A DNA stretch of 64,000 bases, taken from assembly GCF_024763615.1 (NCBI RefSeq), contig NC_077222.1, positions 10,168,001 to 10,232,000 on the forward strand. The letters run 5' to 3'. Positions 11,976 through 23,737 of the stretch are shown piece after piece. Origin of the DNA: Phlebotomus papatasi. Taxonomy: Eukaryota > Arthropoda > Insecta > Diptera > Psychodidae. The position numbers and the translations under genes were made by a program. The notes beneath the pieces were generated by a model. The model ran no database searches and had not been told where the DNA came from. It was given only the letters and a program-made list of their open reading frames with translations. Positions within the stretch are counted from its first letter, which is position 1; each line of letters opens with the position of its first letter.

Positions 11976-12671
11976 AGTGTGCCAGGTTGAAATCATCTCT
12001 AAGTCATCAAAAATTTTCAAATCGTGTTCGATATACGAAATCTGATCTGTGTACAAGGAAAAGTACAGTAAACTCTCTTAAATTCGGGCATTTGGGACCG
12101 AAATGTCACCCGAATTAGAGAGAAATACGGGCGTCTGACTATTTGAAATCCAACGATTTTTGGTTCGTTTGCATAGTCACATTAAGTTTACGTACTCATA
12201 TTTATTCCGAATAACATGAAAATTTCTTAATAATGAAAAATCTCGTCGCAACTTAGACAAATCGTAGTAAATTTAAGCATATTTGCTTCATCAGATAATC
12301 AAAATCAAACCTGGAAAATGTCAATAATTTTTTTTCAAATTTAACTGTTGACCGAATTAAAAAGTAGCCCTTTAATATATTGCTAAAAATTATTCTCCAA
12401 AGACATTTTGTAAAAATAACAAAATTATTCAATTTGACATCTATGTCAGACGAAATGGACCGAGATGGTCAAGGTGTTCTAAAAACAAGCCCGGAGACCG
12501 CGACTGGTCACTCTATTGTACCTAACCCCTTTGTTAGTTGGTGCTCTATTTGCTTACTTCTTTGTTTACTTAGGTAGCACCACATTCCTTTAAGGGACAA
12601 GGCTTCCGCCATCACAACCCCTCCATTGCCGGCAATCCACAGTCATCGCCCGCAAGCATCGAAGCATTATG

Positions 12672-13180
12672 CCCTAAACACACTTACGACTAAAGTCCAG
12701 AGAGGACTAAACTCGTTCATAGCCAAGTCAATTCCTGACACACTACAAACGAGGCTTAACATTTTCTGTCCTCACAAGACATAACTTACGTGGGTTTTCT
12801 GCAGATATTTCTACTGAAATGTACTAGCACTTCTTTAAAAATGAAACTACTTGTAAATTTACTTGACAATTCATTTAAAACAATAAGAATTATTCACTGG
12901 AATCGCGGAAATTGGCTTAAGTCGTGAGTTAGCTTCCACTTCACAAATAATTATAATTAACAATAATTATTGCACGTGAACTGAGACATTAATTTACAAA
13001 TAGTTTTATTTTCAGAGGAGTATTAGTGCACTTTAGTAGAAATATTTACATAAAAATCCACGAAAGTTATGTTTTGTCGATACCAGTGAATTCTAAGCCT
13101 TGTTTATAGTGTGTCAGAAACTGACTTGGCTATGAACGAGCTTAGTCGTCTCTGGATTTTAGTCGTAAGTGTGTCTAGGG
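12672..13180. mobile_element. Foldback MITE with arms of about 150 bp, tip CCCTARACACACTTACGAC
   Basis: Positions 12,672-12,830 are an imperfect reverse complement of 13,020-13,180. Matching blocks include ACACACTTACGACTAAA, CTCGTTCATAGCCAAGTCA, CTGACACACTA and TATTTCTACT. The loop is AT-rich with ATAATTATAATTAAC-type repeats. Shorter relatives with the same tip lie at 28,153-28,346 and 28,558-28,665. No coding capacity. Confidence 0.7.
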
Positions 13181-13184
13181 GATT

Positions 13185-13345
13185 AAGGACATCATCCACT
13201 ACGTCTTTCTATCTCCCTCCGGGATGGCCTCTCAATCTTTACTTCTCTGACACCAGATTCCGTAGCTTTCTAGGCATTCTGTTGTCAGGTATCCGGTATG
13301 CATGACCGAGCCAGCTCATTCTTGTCGCCAGGATAGGTTCCCCGT
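13185..13345 (-). pseudogene. Non-LTR reverse transcriptase C-terminal fragment
   Basis: Read on the minus strand from about 13,340, this gives MSWLGHAYRIPDNRMPRKL, a stop, then RLRGHPGGR and KDVVDDVL. That is the usual tail of RTE/CR1-like and related reverse transcriptases, where a WLGHxxRM block is followed by an RGRPxxRWxDDV block. It has at least two in-frame stops and no RT core, so it is a short dead relic. It abuts the foldback element ending at 13,180. Confidence 0.6.
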
Positions 13346-13359
13346 ACAGCTGTTCCAAT

Positions 13360-13890
13360 AAGTGTTCTATTTTAGTTCCTTAATGACAACGGCAGGGCAA
13401 GCAGAGTCACTCAGGGATATCATCCGCTGTATCCCAATCGAATTTAAAACTTCGGCGCGGGCACAACAATGGCTTCAAGGAATGGCCTGTTTTGCGATAA
13501 CAGGTGCTATAAGGACAGCGCCAACCGCTGTGCTTTTCATAAAGTCGGAAGCAAGCATGGCAGCTCAGGCCAACTTGGACAAGAAAAGGACGGTGTACCT
13601 GGTGGGAGGCAGTGGCTGGTAAGCCCGGTAATTGCTAATCTCTTAACCGCTCACTTTCTAAACAAACATCTGAATAGGATGGGTGTCCAACGTAACATAA
13701 TGTGCAGAGGATGCAATGAAATTGAGGAGACGGTCACTCACTAATGTGTGCGACTATCCCAGTTTGTGTAACATCAAACGAGTACTGCTAGGTAAAGCGG
13801 TGCGGTCTGAGTGGGCCCAAAAGGAGGCTTGTATGCACCGGTTCCGCAAGGAATCGCTCCCACTTTAATCTACTCTAATTCTAAATGCCG
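13360..13890 (+). pseudogene. Broken non-LTR retrotransposon: RT tail plus C-terminal zinc-knuckle region
   Basis: The frame around 13,380-13,600 reads LQGMACFAITGAIRTAPTAVL, then IKSEASMAAQ. That is the segment joining RT and RNase H in RNase H-bearing elements (R1/LOA/I-like). A second frame from 13,620 gives HFLNKHLNRMGVQ, CRGCNEIEETVTH, and then the 3'-terminal MGPKGG-type sequence near 13,811. The two halves lie in different frames and the RNase H domain between them is missing, so this copy has an internal deletion and frameshifts. Two other 3' ends of the same family lie at 14,640-14,820 and 32,975-33,175, both on the minus strand. Confidence 0.7.
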
Positions 13891-14034
13891 GACAGTAGCA
13901 AAGAATGCGAGTATTGGTCTTTCAATATCAACAAATCTCATCAGGGCTGATACCTATTCCTTTTACTTGCAAGCCAAGAGCACAGTGTCTCGAAAGCAGG
14001 TCAACTAGCGTTGTTAACTGTGTTCTGTTGAGAA

Positions 14035-14262
14035 TTAAGATATTTTTTTGCCGTTTGGTACCGGGATTACCTTAGCACGCCGGAGACCTAACTCTTTACC
14101 CCAGTGCATTTTGTGCTCATTGTCCGCCTTCTTGTTGAGAAGATGCTTGATACGGTTCCTAGAAAAGCCGCAATTATAGACTGGAACTTTAGTGGTTCTG
14201 TAAGGTTCTACAAGTTTTGCTTCTTGGTTTCGTGATCGTTTCTCTAAGTGAGTGCTTTTCAA
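14035..14262 (-). pseudogene. Non-LTR retrotransposon fragment downstream of RNase H
   Basis: The minus-strand frame includes VYNCGFSRNRIKHLLNKKAD and HWGKELGLRRAKVIPVP. This resembles the segment after the RNase H domain in RNase H-bearing non-LTR elements, where a W-x(5)-GLRQAK-like block is common. It is 75 residues with no RT or catalytic core. It may belong to the same family as 13,360-13,890, but it lies in the wrong order relative to 14,640-14,820 to be one element with it. Confidence 0.5.
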
Positions 14263-14639
14263 AATCCAAGAAGACTCTTAGAAGTATGGCCTTACTGGAA
14301 GGTTGGAGCAGTTTCACGCAGCTGAACTTTTCTCAGGATTCATTTGCTTAACGAATATGAATCATATTCAAATCATGTTACGTTAATGTTAGTTTCTCTT
14401 AAATATTGCCTATCTGAAAATATGCAGGACAATTTCTAAATAATTGTTAAAATAATTTAAAAATTATTTTGTTTGAAACAAATTATTTATATTATTGAAA
14501 GGACGTGGTATAATTTTGAAGACACAGACATTTGTCCTTTCCTGCAAATAATTAAATAGACGTGATAATCTGGAAAAAAGTCACAGTACCTAATACTATC
14601 TACTAAATCTACTACGGGATATCTACTAGATTTAGATTT

Positions 14640-14820
14640 AGCAGAGGGGGCGGCCAAAAGTGACCGCTGCACCCAGGCCTCAGTATTGGGCCCATTATGC
14701 ATCCCCTAGAAAAAATTTCTTTTTTTAAGGGCAGGGTGTGTCAAGCCAGTCCGATCTCCGGATGAACTCCATCAAATAGGCCGGCTTTATCCCTGGTAAT
14801 TCACTCTGAGGCAGTACCGT
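14640..14820 (-). pseudogene. 3' end of an RNase H-type non-LTR retrotransposon
   Basis: On the minus strand 14,820-14,740 reads GKTVLPQSELPGIKPAYLMEFI then RRSDWL. The intact counterpart at 33,175-33,040 reads LLGKAVLSDEDLSRLKP then LMEFIRKTSWL. It is followed by the terminal MGP...WVQRSLLAAP segment. Only the last tens of codons survive. Confidence 0.65.
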
Positions 14821-14829
14821 TTTACCCCT

Positions 14830-16430
14830 ATCTACTTAAAAAATCTTTAAAAATCATTAATAAAAAAATAATAGGTAAATATAGCGTTTGCTAAATTGTT
14901 GTAGTCCGTTTCTGTTATTTATTGACTATTTTTTTAAGTTATTAACAGTTTGACCCTTTTTAGGTTTTTTAGTGGACAGGATATCGGTCAAAATAGGCCT
15001 AAGGCCTAAGACCTGAGCAAAGGGATTTAAGAGGGGAACAAAAAAAGCGTTTGCTAAATAAAAGACAAACAATTCCTAATTGCATATTCGCGTACTCCTT
15101 ACACAATGTGTTTCAAGATATGACTTCAGTAAGCACTACAATGACTACAGGGGCAAAATGTTCCCAATCTCGTATAAAAAGTTACTCTTTTTCTAAGACA
15201 AGAGCTAACGAATACTCATTACAAATAGCAGTTTCTAATCAATTTAGAATAAATTTTAGATCAACCGGGTAAAGATCTCTCTATGGAGAAGCTTTCAGGG
15301 ATGGAAGAACTAGAGGGGTGATAAGATGAGGTGAATTGAGCATGATGTTATAAAAAATTCAGGTGAATCTGTGGCAGTGAAATTTCTTTTCCATCAATTA
15401 TTTAGCTAGTGAAAATTTTGGAGCTTGATGAAAATTTCAGGAGGGTCAGAAAACTCTCTTGGAATAATGTTATTGAATATTGCATTTAGGGATGAATGAT
15501 TAGCAAGACAAAGGGCTATTCTGGGCATAAATTCATGTTGTAGAATATCGAACAATATGTGGCACATAATGTTGTTTTCTGTTTCTCTTGTATTCTACTC
15601 CATTGCACAGATTTCTCTTCAAGACACAAAATTTTCAGAGTTGATTCAACATGAGTGTCTAAAGCAGACGGGACTGAAGAGATACTGGAAAAATCTTGAG
15701 AACTACATAAAGATTCAACAGGGATCGACCAGAAGATGTGAGAGAGCTTGGCATAACATGAAGGTCAATTTTCAATGAACATGTGAGAGTGCATCCAAGA
15801 AAATCAATACAATTCTAATTTATTCAACCTCCTACATATTGGCCACAAAAGTAACAATGTTTGGGGATTAAGTGGCAAAAAAGGCAGCAAGAGAGTGTAT
15901 GAATTTTCCACCCCATTGCACACATCCCACCATCAATTCTTCCCAGGGTTCACCACCCGCATCAAGTTCCAGCAGGAATGCCTGGAACGCGCTCCAAAAG
16001 CTCCACAAAGACCCTTCCATGCAGCTTAAATCAATGAATTGGTTGTCGATTGGTGAATTGTGTACACAAATTCTCTATGGGGAAAATATAGAGGCCAGAC
16101 TAGGTGCCATTTACTGCAAATAAAATTCAATTTAACCCACCATTCACTCCCCCTTTTTGTTGGTAAGAGACCGTTCACATGATTTTTATTGTGTATTTAT
16201 TTCACATGCCACAACACATTTCGTGAGAACCGAAAAAAATAGAGACGAGAGAAAGAAAAACAATTCCCAATTGTTTTTCAGGGAGAAAAGCTTCACACTT
16301 TCATTCACACTACAACCTGATAAATTCTCACACTGTGCCTTAGGCGAGGGCAGATTAATCACAAATGTACACTACAAAAAGTTTACGTGTTAACAGCTTT
16401 TCCAAAGTTAAACCAAATAGCCGTTGTTGA
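14830..16430. other. No gene recognised
   Basis: AT-rich with short frames only (for example 15,872-16,123 on plus). No TE hallmark or RNA gene was seen. Confidence 0.35.
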
Positions 16431-17029
16431 TGAGTGGCACAGACGGTTTCAATTTGAAATTGAGAACAATTCTCAGCGCCAAAATTTCGTGGATTTGTCG
16501 TAACTTTTCTCAAATTATCATTCAAAGCAAATGCCGTTCTACTCTGGCAATTTTTCTTGTTTTTGTTCTAGGTTAATTTATCAGAGTTTAAGAATAAGCC
16601 TTATCTAATTCAAAATAATTAATTATCTTATAATTTGTGAACAGAAAATGAGATTAGTTTTAAAAATTTTGAATGGAGAACATTTCTATTCGTCGAATCT
16701 TTTTCCAACTTGGCTATCACACAGTATGGTGACTATCTTATTTTTTTCAGTAAGAAGTGAAAAAGATTTATTTCAAAATAATGACAAATTTGTAAAAACC
16801 AAAATTGATAATTTAAATATTTGATTTTATACGCCATTTCAGAAGTGATTGAAAAATTTTGGGAACAGTTTAAAACCGAACTTAAATAAGATCAATGGTG
16901 GAAATGGAAATCAGTAACACAATGAAAAAACGTTCTATTACTTAAACTGTTCTCAAAATATTTTGTTAAAAATCCGAATTTGACTGGAATTCGCTAAGAG
17001 AAATCTTCCATATGAGCTATGAACAAATA

Positions 17030-17241
17030 TAGGGGAATTTTGGCATGGTTCACACAGAGTGAACCTTCAAACAACGCAAATTTTCTCTTTGTTTGCAAAG
17101 AGTTAGTTCGTCATTTCTTAGCCTTAAGATAATCATTAAGCTCATGAAACGAGATGAGAAATGGTAAGTCAGCTTTTTCCAAAGAGAAAATTCGCATCGT
17201 TTGAAGGTTCACTCTGTGCGAACCATGCCAACATTCCCCTA
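17030..17241. mobile_element. TA-flanked MITE, tip GGGGAATNTTGGCATGGTTC
   Basis: The left end AGGGGAATTTTGGCATGG and the right end CCATGCCAACATTCCCCT are inverted repeats. A subterminal ACACAGAGTGAACCTTCAAA block is mirrored as TTTGAAGGTTCACTCTGTG. TA lies on both sides. About 212 bp, no ORF. Confidence 0.8.
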
Positions 17242-17444
17242 TTGTCAAAATTGAAAATAATATTGAAAGTAACAAACTTATAGCAAATTTTTAACGATAT
17301 TCAGATTAAGACTAACTTTCGCAAGATGAAGCAAATATTTGTTTTTCCAATCTGATCATTTATTTAGAAAGTGTTCCCAAAAAGTAGCACGATTTTCAAT
17401 TTTTTTGTCTGAGTTTCTAAGTTTTTTCTAAGGGCCATTGAAAT

Positions 17445-17611
17445 TAGTAATGCCGATTGTGGAATCGGATTCGAATTCGGATTCCCCAGAAAAGCTATGC
17501 AAGCCATTGTGAGGAGGCGTCTACCTCGAGGCAGACCTAGGACAAAGTGGCTCAATCAAATTCAGAATCCTGCATTGGGGCGCCTCAGGATCGAACCTGA
17601 AGGGGAATTCT
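17445..17611 (+). pseudogene. C-terminal tail of a non-LTR reverse transcriptase
   Basis: The plus strand near 17,490-17,600 encodes AMQAIVRRRLPRGRPRTKWL followed by NQIQNPALGRLRIE. This is the RGRPRxRWxxQI tail found at the end of several non-LTR reverse transcriptases. A close relative with more damage lies at 22,880-23,060. Only the tail is present. Confidence 0.6.
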
Positions 17612-18300
17612 GATAGAGTATGGCAATGTTTTGATGCCATTAACGATAATCTTTCGAGAATAGATAGGGGACTCTCCGGTGGTAGCCAGTGGGTTAGAAG
17701 TCACTTCACAAAGAAAAACACTTCTTCAATCTTTCCCAGAGCTTTCGGTTCTGGATGTGGACCTTCTTCAGTGGCTACGGTTCCAGGACCGAAAGCTCTG
17801 GGAAAGATTGAAGAAGTGTTTTTCTTTGTGTAGTGACTTCAAATCCACTGGCCACCGCCGGAGAGTCCCCTATCAATACACATCACGCCAGTTCTTCATC
17901 CAATTGTATATATAGCTTTCGAGAATCTATCAGTGGGCCAACTGCAATGGACTTGTTCTTAATCCGGCTAAATCTCAGGCTTTAATTATTCATACAAGGT
18001 GGAGGAATCCTGTTCCTTACCTTTTATTTCTAGGGAATGAGGTTATTCCTTTCACTTCCAGGGTTAAGAATTTGGGAATCATTTTCAATGAAACCCTTAC
18101 TTGGACTGACCATGCGGCTGAGATTTGTAGGAAGGTTTTCCATACCTTGCGCACTCTTAGACGTCTCCAAGCTTTCACACCACAAGGTACCAGGCTCCTA
18201 CTTATTAGGTCTCTGATTATTCCTTTCTTCACCTATGTGGCTGAATTATTTTTCAGCGCCAGTGTTGAGAAGATCTTAGAAACAGTTTCAACCCAATTTA
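17612..18300 (+). pseudogene. Jockey-like reverse transcriptase fragment split by an insertion
   Basis: The frame reads VWQCFDAINDNLSRI up to 17,661, is interrupted, and resumes at 17,916 as LSRIYQWANCNGLVLNPAKS, followed by RVKNLGIIFNETLTWTDHA and TLRRLQAF...LLLIRSLIIPFFTYV. These are the post-YADD blocks of a Jockey-like RT (LNPxKSQ, LGIxFDxxLTW, L(K)xLxxSLIxPxFxY). The interruption is the 254-bp hairpin element at 17,662-17,915. A possible C-terminal remnant (SPLWNCN) lies near 18,650-18,690. The palm with YADD is missing, so this copy is dead. Confidence 0.75.
17662..17915. mobile_element. Hairpin retroelement insertion with 11-bp target duplication
   Basis: Two arms of 93 bp (17,663-17,755 and 17,782-17,874) are near-perfect reverse complements around a 26-nt loop. 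A 41-nt tail ending TGTATATATAG follows. CTTTCGAGAAT occurs directly on both sides (17,651-17,661 and 17,916-17,926). Removing one copy plus the insert restores the RT frame (NDNLSRIYQWANC). The right arm with its tail looks like the 3' end of a retroelement and the left arm is an inverted copy. A diverged relative lies at 9,360-9,470. Confidence 0.8.
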
Positions 18301-18989
18301 TTTTATCTGTTCCCAAACTTCTAAAGCTTCTTTGGAATATTATATAATATTACAAAATATTGATAAAACAACTAATCTGCTTTAGGTTATAAATATACCT
18401 GATTGATTTAGGTTGGGAACAGTTTACAAATAGTTTCAAACATTGACATAGATTAGATATGGGAGATCAGAGTAGAATTAGTCAGCAAATGATTTTTTCA
18501 CTGCAATTAATTAAAAAAAAAAATGATTTTGTCAGGCTTATGAATATTTCAGTCAGTAGGAAGGTAGTTACTTTGTATAAATATTGGTCTCCTAGAACCA
18601 CTAGGTCTTTAGAGCGAACTGTAACATTCCAATACCTAATTTTATACGTGACTAATTTTGCCCCAGGCTCCCCTCTGTGGAATTGTAATATTATTATTTT
18701 TTGTAATTTTATTTGGCATGGTGAATATCTTTTAATTACTTAATTGTTTAATACTGTGCCCAAGAACTAAAATTCAGCTGATGTAAACAGTTCTCAAAAT
18801 AAATTAAACTCATACATTGTAACATATTGAAACAGGTTTAGTGTCTTTGAAAATGTATACAGAAAGAAAATTTTCCTCGGAATGTAAACTGTTCCCAAAT
18901 TTTATAAAACGGATTATCAAACTACCTAGGTTGTAGACTGTAGGAGGTTATATAATTTACCATGTAATTCTTGGGAGCACCACATATAC

Positions 18990-19320
18990 AATTGCAGCTA
19001 TAAGTGTGTAGAATGTGTTATGGGGGGTGTGCTTGGAATTACACCGCGAAGGTTGTAGTAGAAGGGAGGAATCTGCCCCGGCTTGTCCGTGGGCAATCCA
19101 GGATTACCCCGGCATTCTAAGAGGCCCATCAGGCCCCCGGACTTATAAAGAAATGTAAGAAGAAAAAAGTGAGTTAAATAAATTCCCAATGTGAAATATT
19201 AGTGTTTTTCTGGACCTGGGACCCCATTTCGCAGTCCACTGTTGTCGTGGTCCCATTGAGGGTGGTTGCGGGGGTTGTAGGGTTTTATCCTACCCCCAAA
19301 ATCGTAACAGTATGTATATA
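18990..19320. other. GC-richer block of unknown origin
   Basis: 19,020-19,300 is clearly less AT-rich than its surroundings, with runs such as GGGGGTGTG and CCCCGG. Short minus-strand frames (18,998-19,189) show no domain. It could be an untranslated region of a retroelement. No boundary was found. Confidence 0.3.
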
Positions 19321-19399
19321 TTATTTATCATTTAATCCAGTGGTTTTATCTTAGATCTTTGCTAAAGGATCAAAACTGTTCTTAAACTTAAAGCAAGAA

Positions 19400-20690
19400 A
19401 TATGTAGCCTAGAACTTTTGTGAGAACTGTGCATTTAATGTGATTTATTGCTAGTTTACAGGATTAAAAATTCATGTACACCAAAACCAGTACAATCAAC
19501 TACCCTTGAAATACAAATTCTCAACAAAAAAAAATCGACAATTTGTACGGTGAAGTGTTATCTCATCGAGAACTCAATTTCCCAGGATACAGAAAATGAA
19601 AATAATTGTCGCAAAAATAGACGAAATGGAAAAAAACAGAGGAGATATATCCTTTTATTTGCTGGGACAGCAATGTTAGTGCAAAGACCAATTGGTGTTC
19701 CTTTCTCTGGGGCTCTTGGGGTTGATTGCTGGGATAGGCCGTGGGGTTAGCCTTCATCCTGGTACAACGGCCAAGAGGACGTTTCAGTGAACATTCATTC
19801 ATGTGTGTCCCTGAAGCAGCGCAGTGTGTGAATTTTGCTAAACACCATCTGTTGGGTTTTCCATTGAAAAACATCCACATAACAACGACATCCTGTCCCT
19901 TCCCACAGGTCGGCCCCATAATCTCGATATTTCAGTCACAAAGGTAAGTTTCAGCACAGAATTCTATTTTAGGGGTATATCGATGGAATTTTCTCGTTTA
20001 GCCTCTCTCTTGTGCACTGCCATCAAACCATTATATAGAATCGCACGTAAACGTGCTCATTCTACATGTAATTGATGGATGTATTTGTCAATATAGGGCC
20101 TGAGGGGGCTGAGCTACTCCAGATTATAATAAGCAAGAGGGCTGAGGGGCAAAAATTGATGTGCAAATAAAACATCAAAGTGTAAATTTACATAAATTTT
20201 CATCATGTATTGACAAAGTGATATCACCTTTTCATCATTCATCCCACACGAAAAATTCCTTATACCCAGCATTCTTATTGAGATGTGTAGCATTTTTCTT
20301 GGGCTCATCTCTTCGCACAGAATCTTTGGGATTTTCCCTTACATACCAGAGGAATTTGATATTGGAGGGTGACAATAATTGAATGAGAAAAACTTCTATC
20401 AGTCGCCCCCTCCCCCTCATCTTTTCCCATTGTGTCCGCGTCAATAATAGAGCAAGAATGTCTTTTCAAATTCAATCACAAATTCAAATTCAAATTTTAT
20501 AATAGATCTCTCTTTTTGTGTCGCACGACAATTCAATAAATCGCTGAGAGACTTTGCAAAAGTGGCGGGTTTTAGGCTAAAAGTTAAAGGAATGGGATTC
20601 TGTAAATAAATCCAAAAGTGCTTTACACACCAAAATCATCGAGTTATTTAGATCAGTTGCTATGTTCACCTGGTGAATAGAACCGCCAAG
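19400..20690. other. Unique-looking DNA, no gene recognised
   Basis: Several overlapping frames of 60-118 residues lie on both strands (for example 19,563-19,919 minus), but none shows a domain or start context that would support a gene. Confidence 0.35.
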
Positions 20691-21769
20691 AGGGAAAAAA
20701 TCAAACTGTTCTCAAAGAATATTTAAAAGAAAAACAAGTTTCATTAAGATTTGCTTTCATTTCGGATTGAACAGTTTCATACATTAGAAAAAAACTGTTT
20801 GATTATTTGAAAACTAAAATTTATAAGTATTGAGAACAGATTAAAAGCAATGTAAACCACGGCTTGGCATTAGAATTTAAAGTTCCTGTTTAGTAGTAAC
20901 TTTAATTTTGAAATCCATTTCAAATTGTGGTTTAGCAAATATTTAACAAAGAATTATTTGAATTTTATCTGAAGGACTAGGTTCTACTTCAATATTAATC
21001 TGTTCTCATATTTTATTAAACTGAACTTGTACTTATATTGGAGATTATATTACTGTTATTTGGAGAAGAAAAATCTATTTCACATGTAAAATTATTTAAA
21101 GAACCGGTAAAACTGTACTTAAAATTTTTGAGAACAGATTAATAGAGTTTTTTCCATTTCGTAGCGATCCCTGAATTTAACTAACACATTATTTTGTAAA
21201 AATTCTGACTTTAGATAGGGATGAGTTATGTATTCTAAAATTGTTTTAGTTTATACTCAAAAACTAAATTTCGCCTACAATTAATCTGTTCTCAATTTTT
21301 GGTATATTAAATTAATTCTTAGTTTTAGGCTATACTTGTATTTAATATTACAAATTTTGTTTTAAAAAATATTTATTACATATGACAAATTGTGATATAC
21401 ATGACAAATCTTTTATTATTTGTTTTGAGAACAGATTACCACTAGGAAATCTTTCAATATCATAAATAATTAAGATTTTCTCCTTTTTCTAATTAAGATT
21501 AAGATTAAGGAGAAAAAAAATCGAACGGTCTTGAACTGTTTTTGGTATTGTTTTCCAGACTATTCTTTGACTTACAAATCCCTATTTATTTGAAAATTTT
21601 ACTGAATTTACAACTGACTGAAATAAAGTCTTTTTAAAAAACTAATCCTAATGATAATAAAATAAATAGCTTCGGTCTCATTCTAAGTTATCGTAGATGC
21701 TGGTCAGATCCGTTAATACTGAGACTGAGAAGAGTTAGATAATTTTAGGCCAGTAGATTGGAGTATTAA

Positions 21770-21904
21770 GGACAGTAAACCACGGTAATAACCTTTGGCT
21801 ACTATCTCCTTTTAATATCTAAAAAAAGAAAACCCTTCCGAAACGTCAGATTGAGAAATTAAAAGAAGAAAGGAGCCAAAGGACATTACCGTGTTTAACT
21901 GTTC
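21770..21904. mobile_element. Small hairpin element, arms GGACAGTAAACCACGGTAAT
   Basis: The left arm GGACAGTAAACCACGGTAAT then AACCTTTGGCT is mirrored by AGCCAAAGGACATTACCGTG then TTTAACTGTTCC at 21,872-21,904. About 135 bp. Its right arm ends in AACTGTTCC and abuts a forward copy of the dispersed GAGAACAG motif at 21,913, giving a short palindrome. Confidence 0.6.
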
Positions 21905-22053
21905 CTGAGACTGAGAACAGTTTCTAACTTTATGAACAAGGCCTTTTCCAACTCAGTTTAAGAAGATTAACATCTCATTCATATAGAATTTGCGAACTTG
22001 CGTCAATTTAATCAACAGATTATAACTGTTCTCAAATTTATAAAAAATACTAA

Positions 22054-22260
22054 TAGGAGGATGTGGGGCTACATTGTTATACGATTTTTTCTCATATTTC
22101 TAAAAGAAAGTGGGTTTTAACATTATGTAATTTGGATAGACAATACAATTGTGGATCTAAATAAAATACTTGTAAGGACCAGCTTCATTTGGAAATAGTC
22201 GAAAAAATCTGATATCAATGCAACCCTAGAGCTCAAATTACGTAGCCCCACCTTCCTCTA
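22054..22260. mobile_element. TA-flanked MITE, GGGGCTACATTG family
   Basis: The left end TAGGAGGATGTGGGGCTACA and the right end TACGTAGCCCCACCTTCCTCTA are inverted repeats bounded by TA. It is related to the element at 48,607-48,786, which has GATGAGGCTACATTG and GTAGCCCTACC in the same positions. Confidence 0.7.
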
Positions 22261-22869
22261 GTTTAATATTTTTAAAATTATATTTTATAAACGACAGATT
22301 TATATTGATATGCTTAGAATCGATCTTAGTGAATGTTCATGGGATAAAATTTCCACCTTTATGGAGTAAAAACCTAAATAATAAATTTATTAAAATGCAA
22401 AAAATATAATTTAAACCGGATTTACTTTTCCTGGCTCTTCTGAAATCGCAATATTAGTCAAGAGTGCAGAAAATAAATACGGTTGTACCTCTTCTGCTAA
22501 GTTTAATGGATTTGGTTTCTATTTGAGAAAATAATTTGAGAAAAAAATGAGGAATTTGAGAAAAGAAGTAAAATATGAAGTTTTCATAACAGATTGAATA
22601 AGACAGATACTCCAGAGTAATTCACATATTCAGAGCTTTTAGGTTTTTCTTAACTTTAAAATAATAAAAAGAGCATACATTTTTCCAAAAATCGCAGAAA
22701 TTTGAGAATTCTATGGGTTTTCCAAAATTGCAACTGATCCTAATTTTGAATTCAATTCAATTCACTTATTTGGACACAAAACTAAGGGTAGTTCTCTATT
22801 CGAAATTTGTGGAATAAAAAAGTTCTAAACTAAAAAAAAAAGAATAAAAGAAAATAAGCAAAACGCACA

Positions 22870-23063
22870 GTGGTAATGATCCACAGAAAAGCTATTCAAG
22901 CCGTTGTGAGGAGGCCTGGACTTCAAGGCAGAGAACAAGGTAGATGAGTCAAATTCAGGATCTTGCCTGTGAGCGCCTTGGAATTGACCGTGAACACCTC
23001 CCTGAAGTGGTGGAAATCGGCAGGCATGGGCTGCTAACCTAGGTGTCCTTACGGCCGCGACCC
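22870..23063 (+). pseudogene. Damaged non-LTR reverse transcriptase tail
   Basis: The plus strand encodes RKAIQAVVRRPGLQGR, a stop, SQIQDLACERLGIDREHLPE, VVEIGRHGLLT and a stop. It aligns with the tail at 17,445-17,611. It contains frameshifts and stops, and no RT core is present. Confidence 0.6.
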
Positions 23064-23737
23064 CTATAAAGATAAGCGTTTGAAAATTATGATGAAGATG
23101 ATGATGAAAAAATATGCAGTTAAATGGAAACTATCAAGAAAATAAATAATCAAATTATCGAGATCCATTCTGGAACTGTTCCCGAATAGTGTCAGGCAAT
23201 CTACACTTGTGAGCAGAAAGGGAGTTATACATAAGTTAATGCATAAATTCTTTTTGGTATTATCTAATTTCAATCTCAATTTTTCTTACTCTTTTTAATG
23301 GTAATGGTACTATTTCAATGAAGAAAACAGTCGAGGCAAGAACAAACTCAAAGAAAAGTCGATAATGCAGAAGCACATGAGAACAGAATTTTTTTCTGCA
23401 TTAATGGTGCTATTCCAATGAGAAATAAGCAAGTTTTTTTCAGAACTTTATTGTTCTTAAACACTTCTTTAAGATCGACTTTTCTTTTTGTTGATTCCTG
23501 TCACGACTGTTTTTTCCCAGTCCCCGCTGTGTTCTAAAACCACCAAACAGTCGAGATAGGAACAAATAAAAAGCAAAGTCGATTGTGTAGAAGCACTTGA
23601 GAACAGTAAAGTATTAATAATGTATGTTCTTTTTCATTGAAATAGCTCCATTAAAGCTGTTCGAGTCGCTTCCAGTGAGTTTTCACTGGATTATTTCCCA
23701 CTAGTTATGGGACATGGGACTAACAGCCCTATCCCTG

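Noticed and set aside
12064..12370. CAGTAAACTCTCTTAAATTC as the start of a pogo-like element
   Set aside because: No convincing matching right terminus; only a weak GACCGAATTAAA at 12,350.
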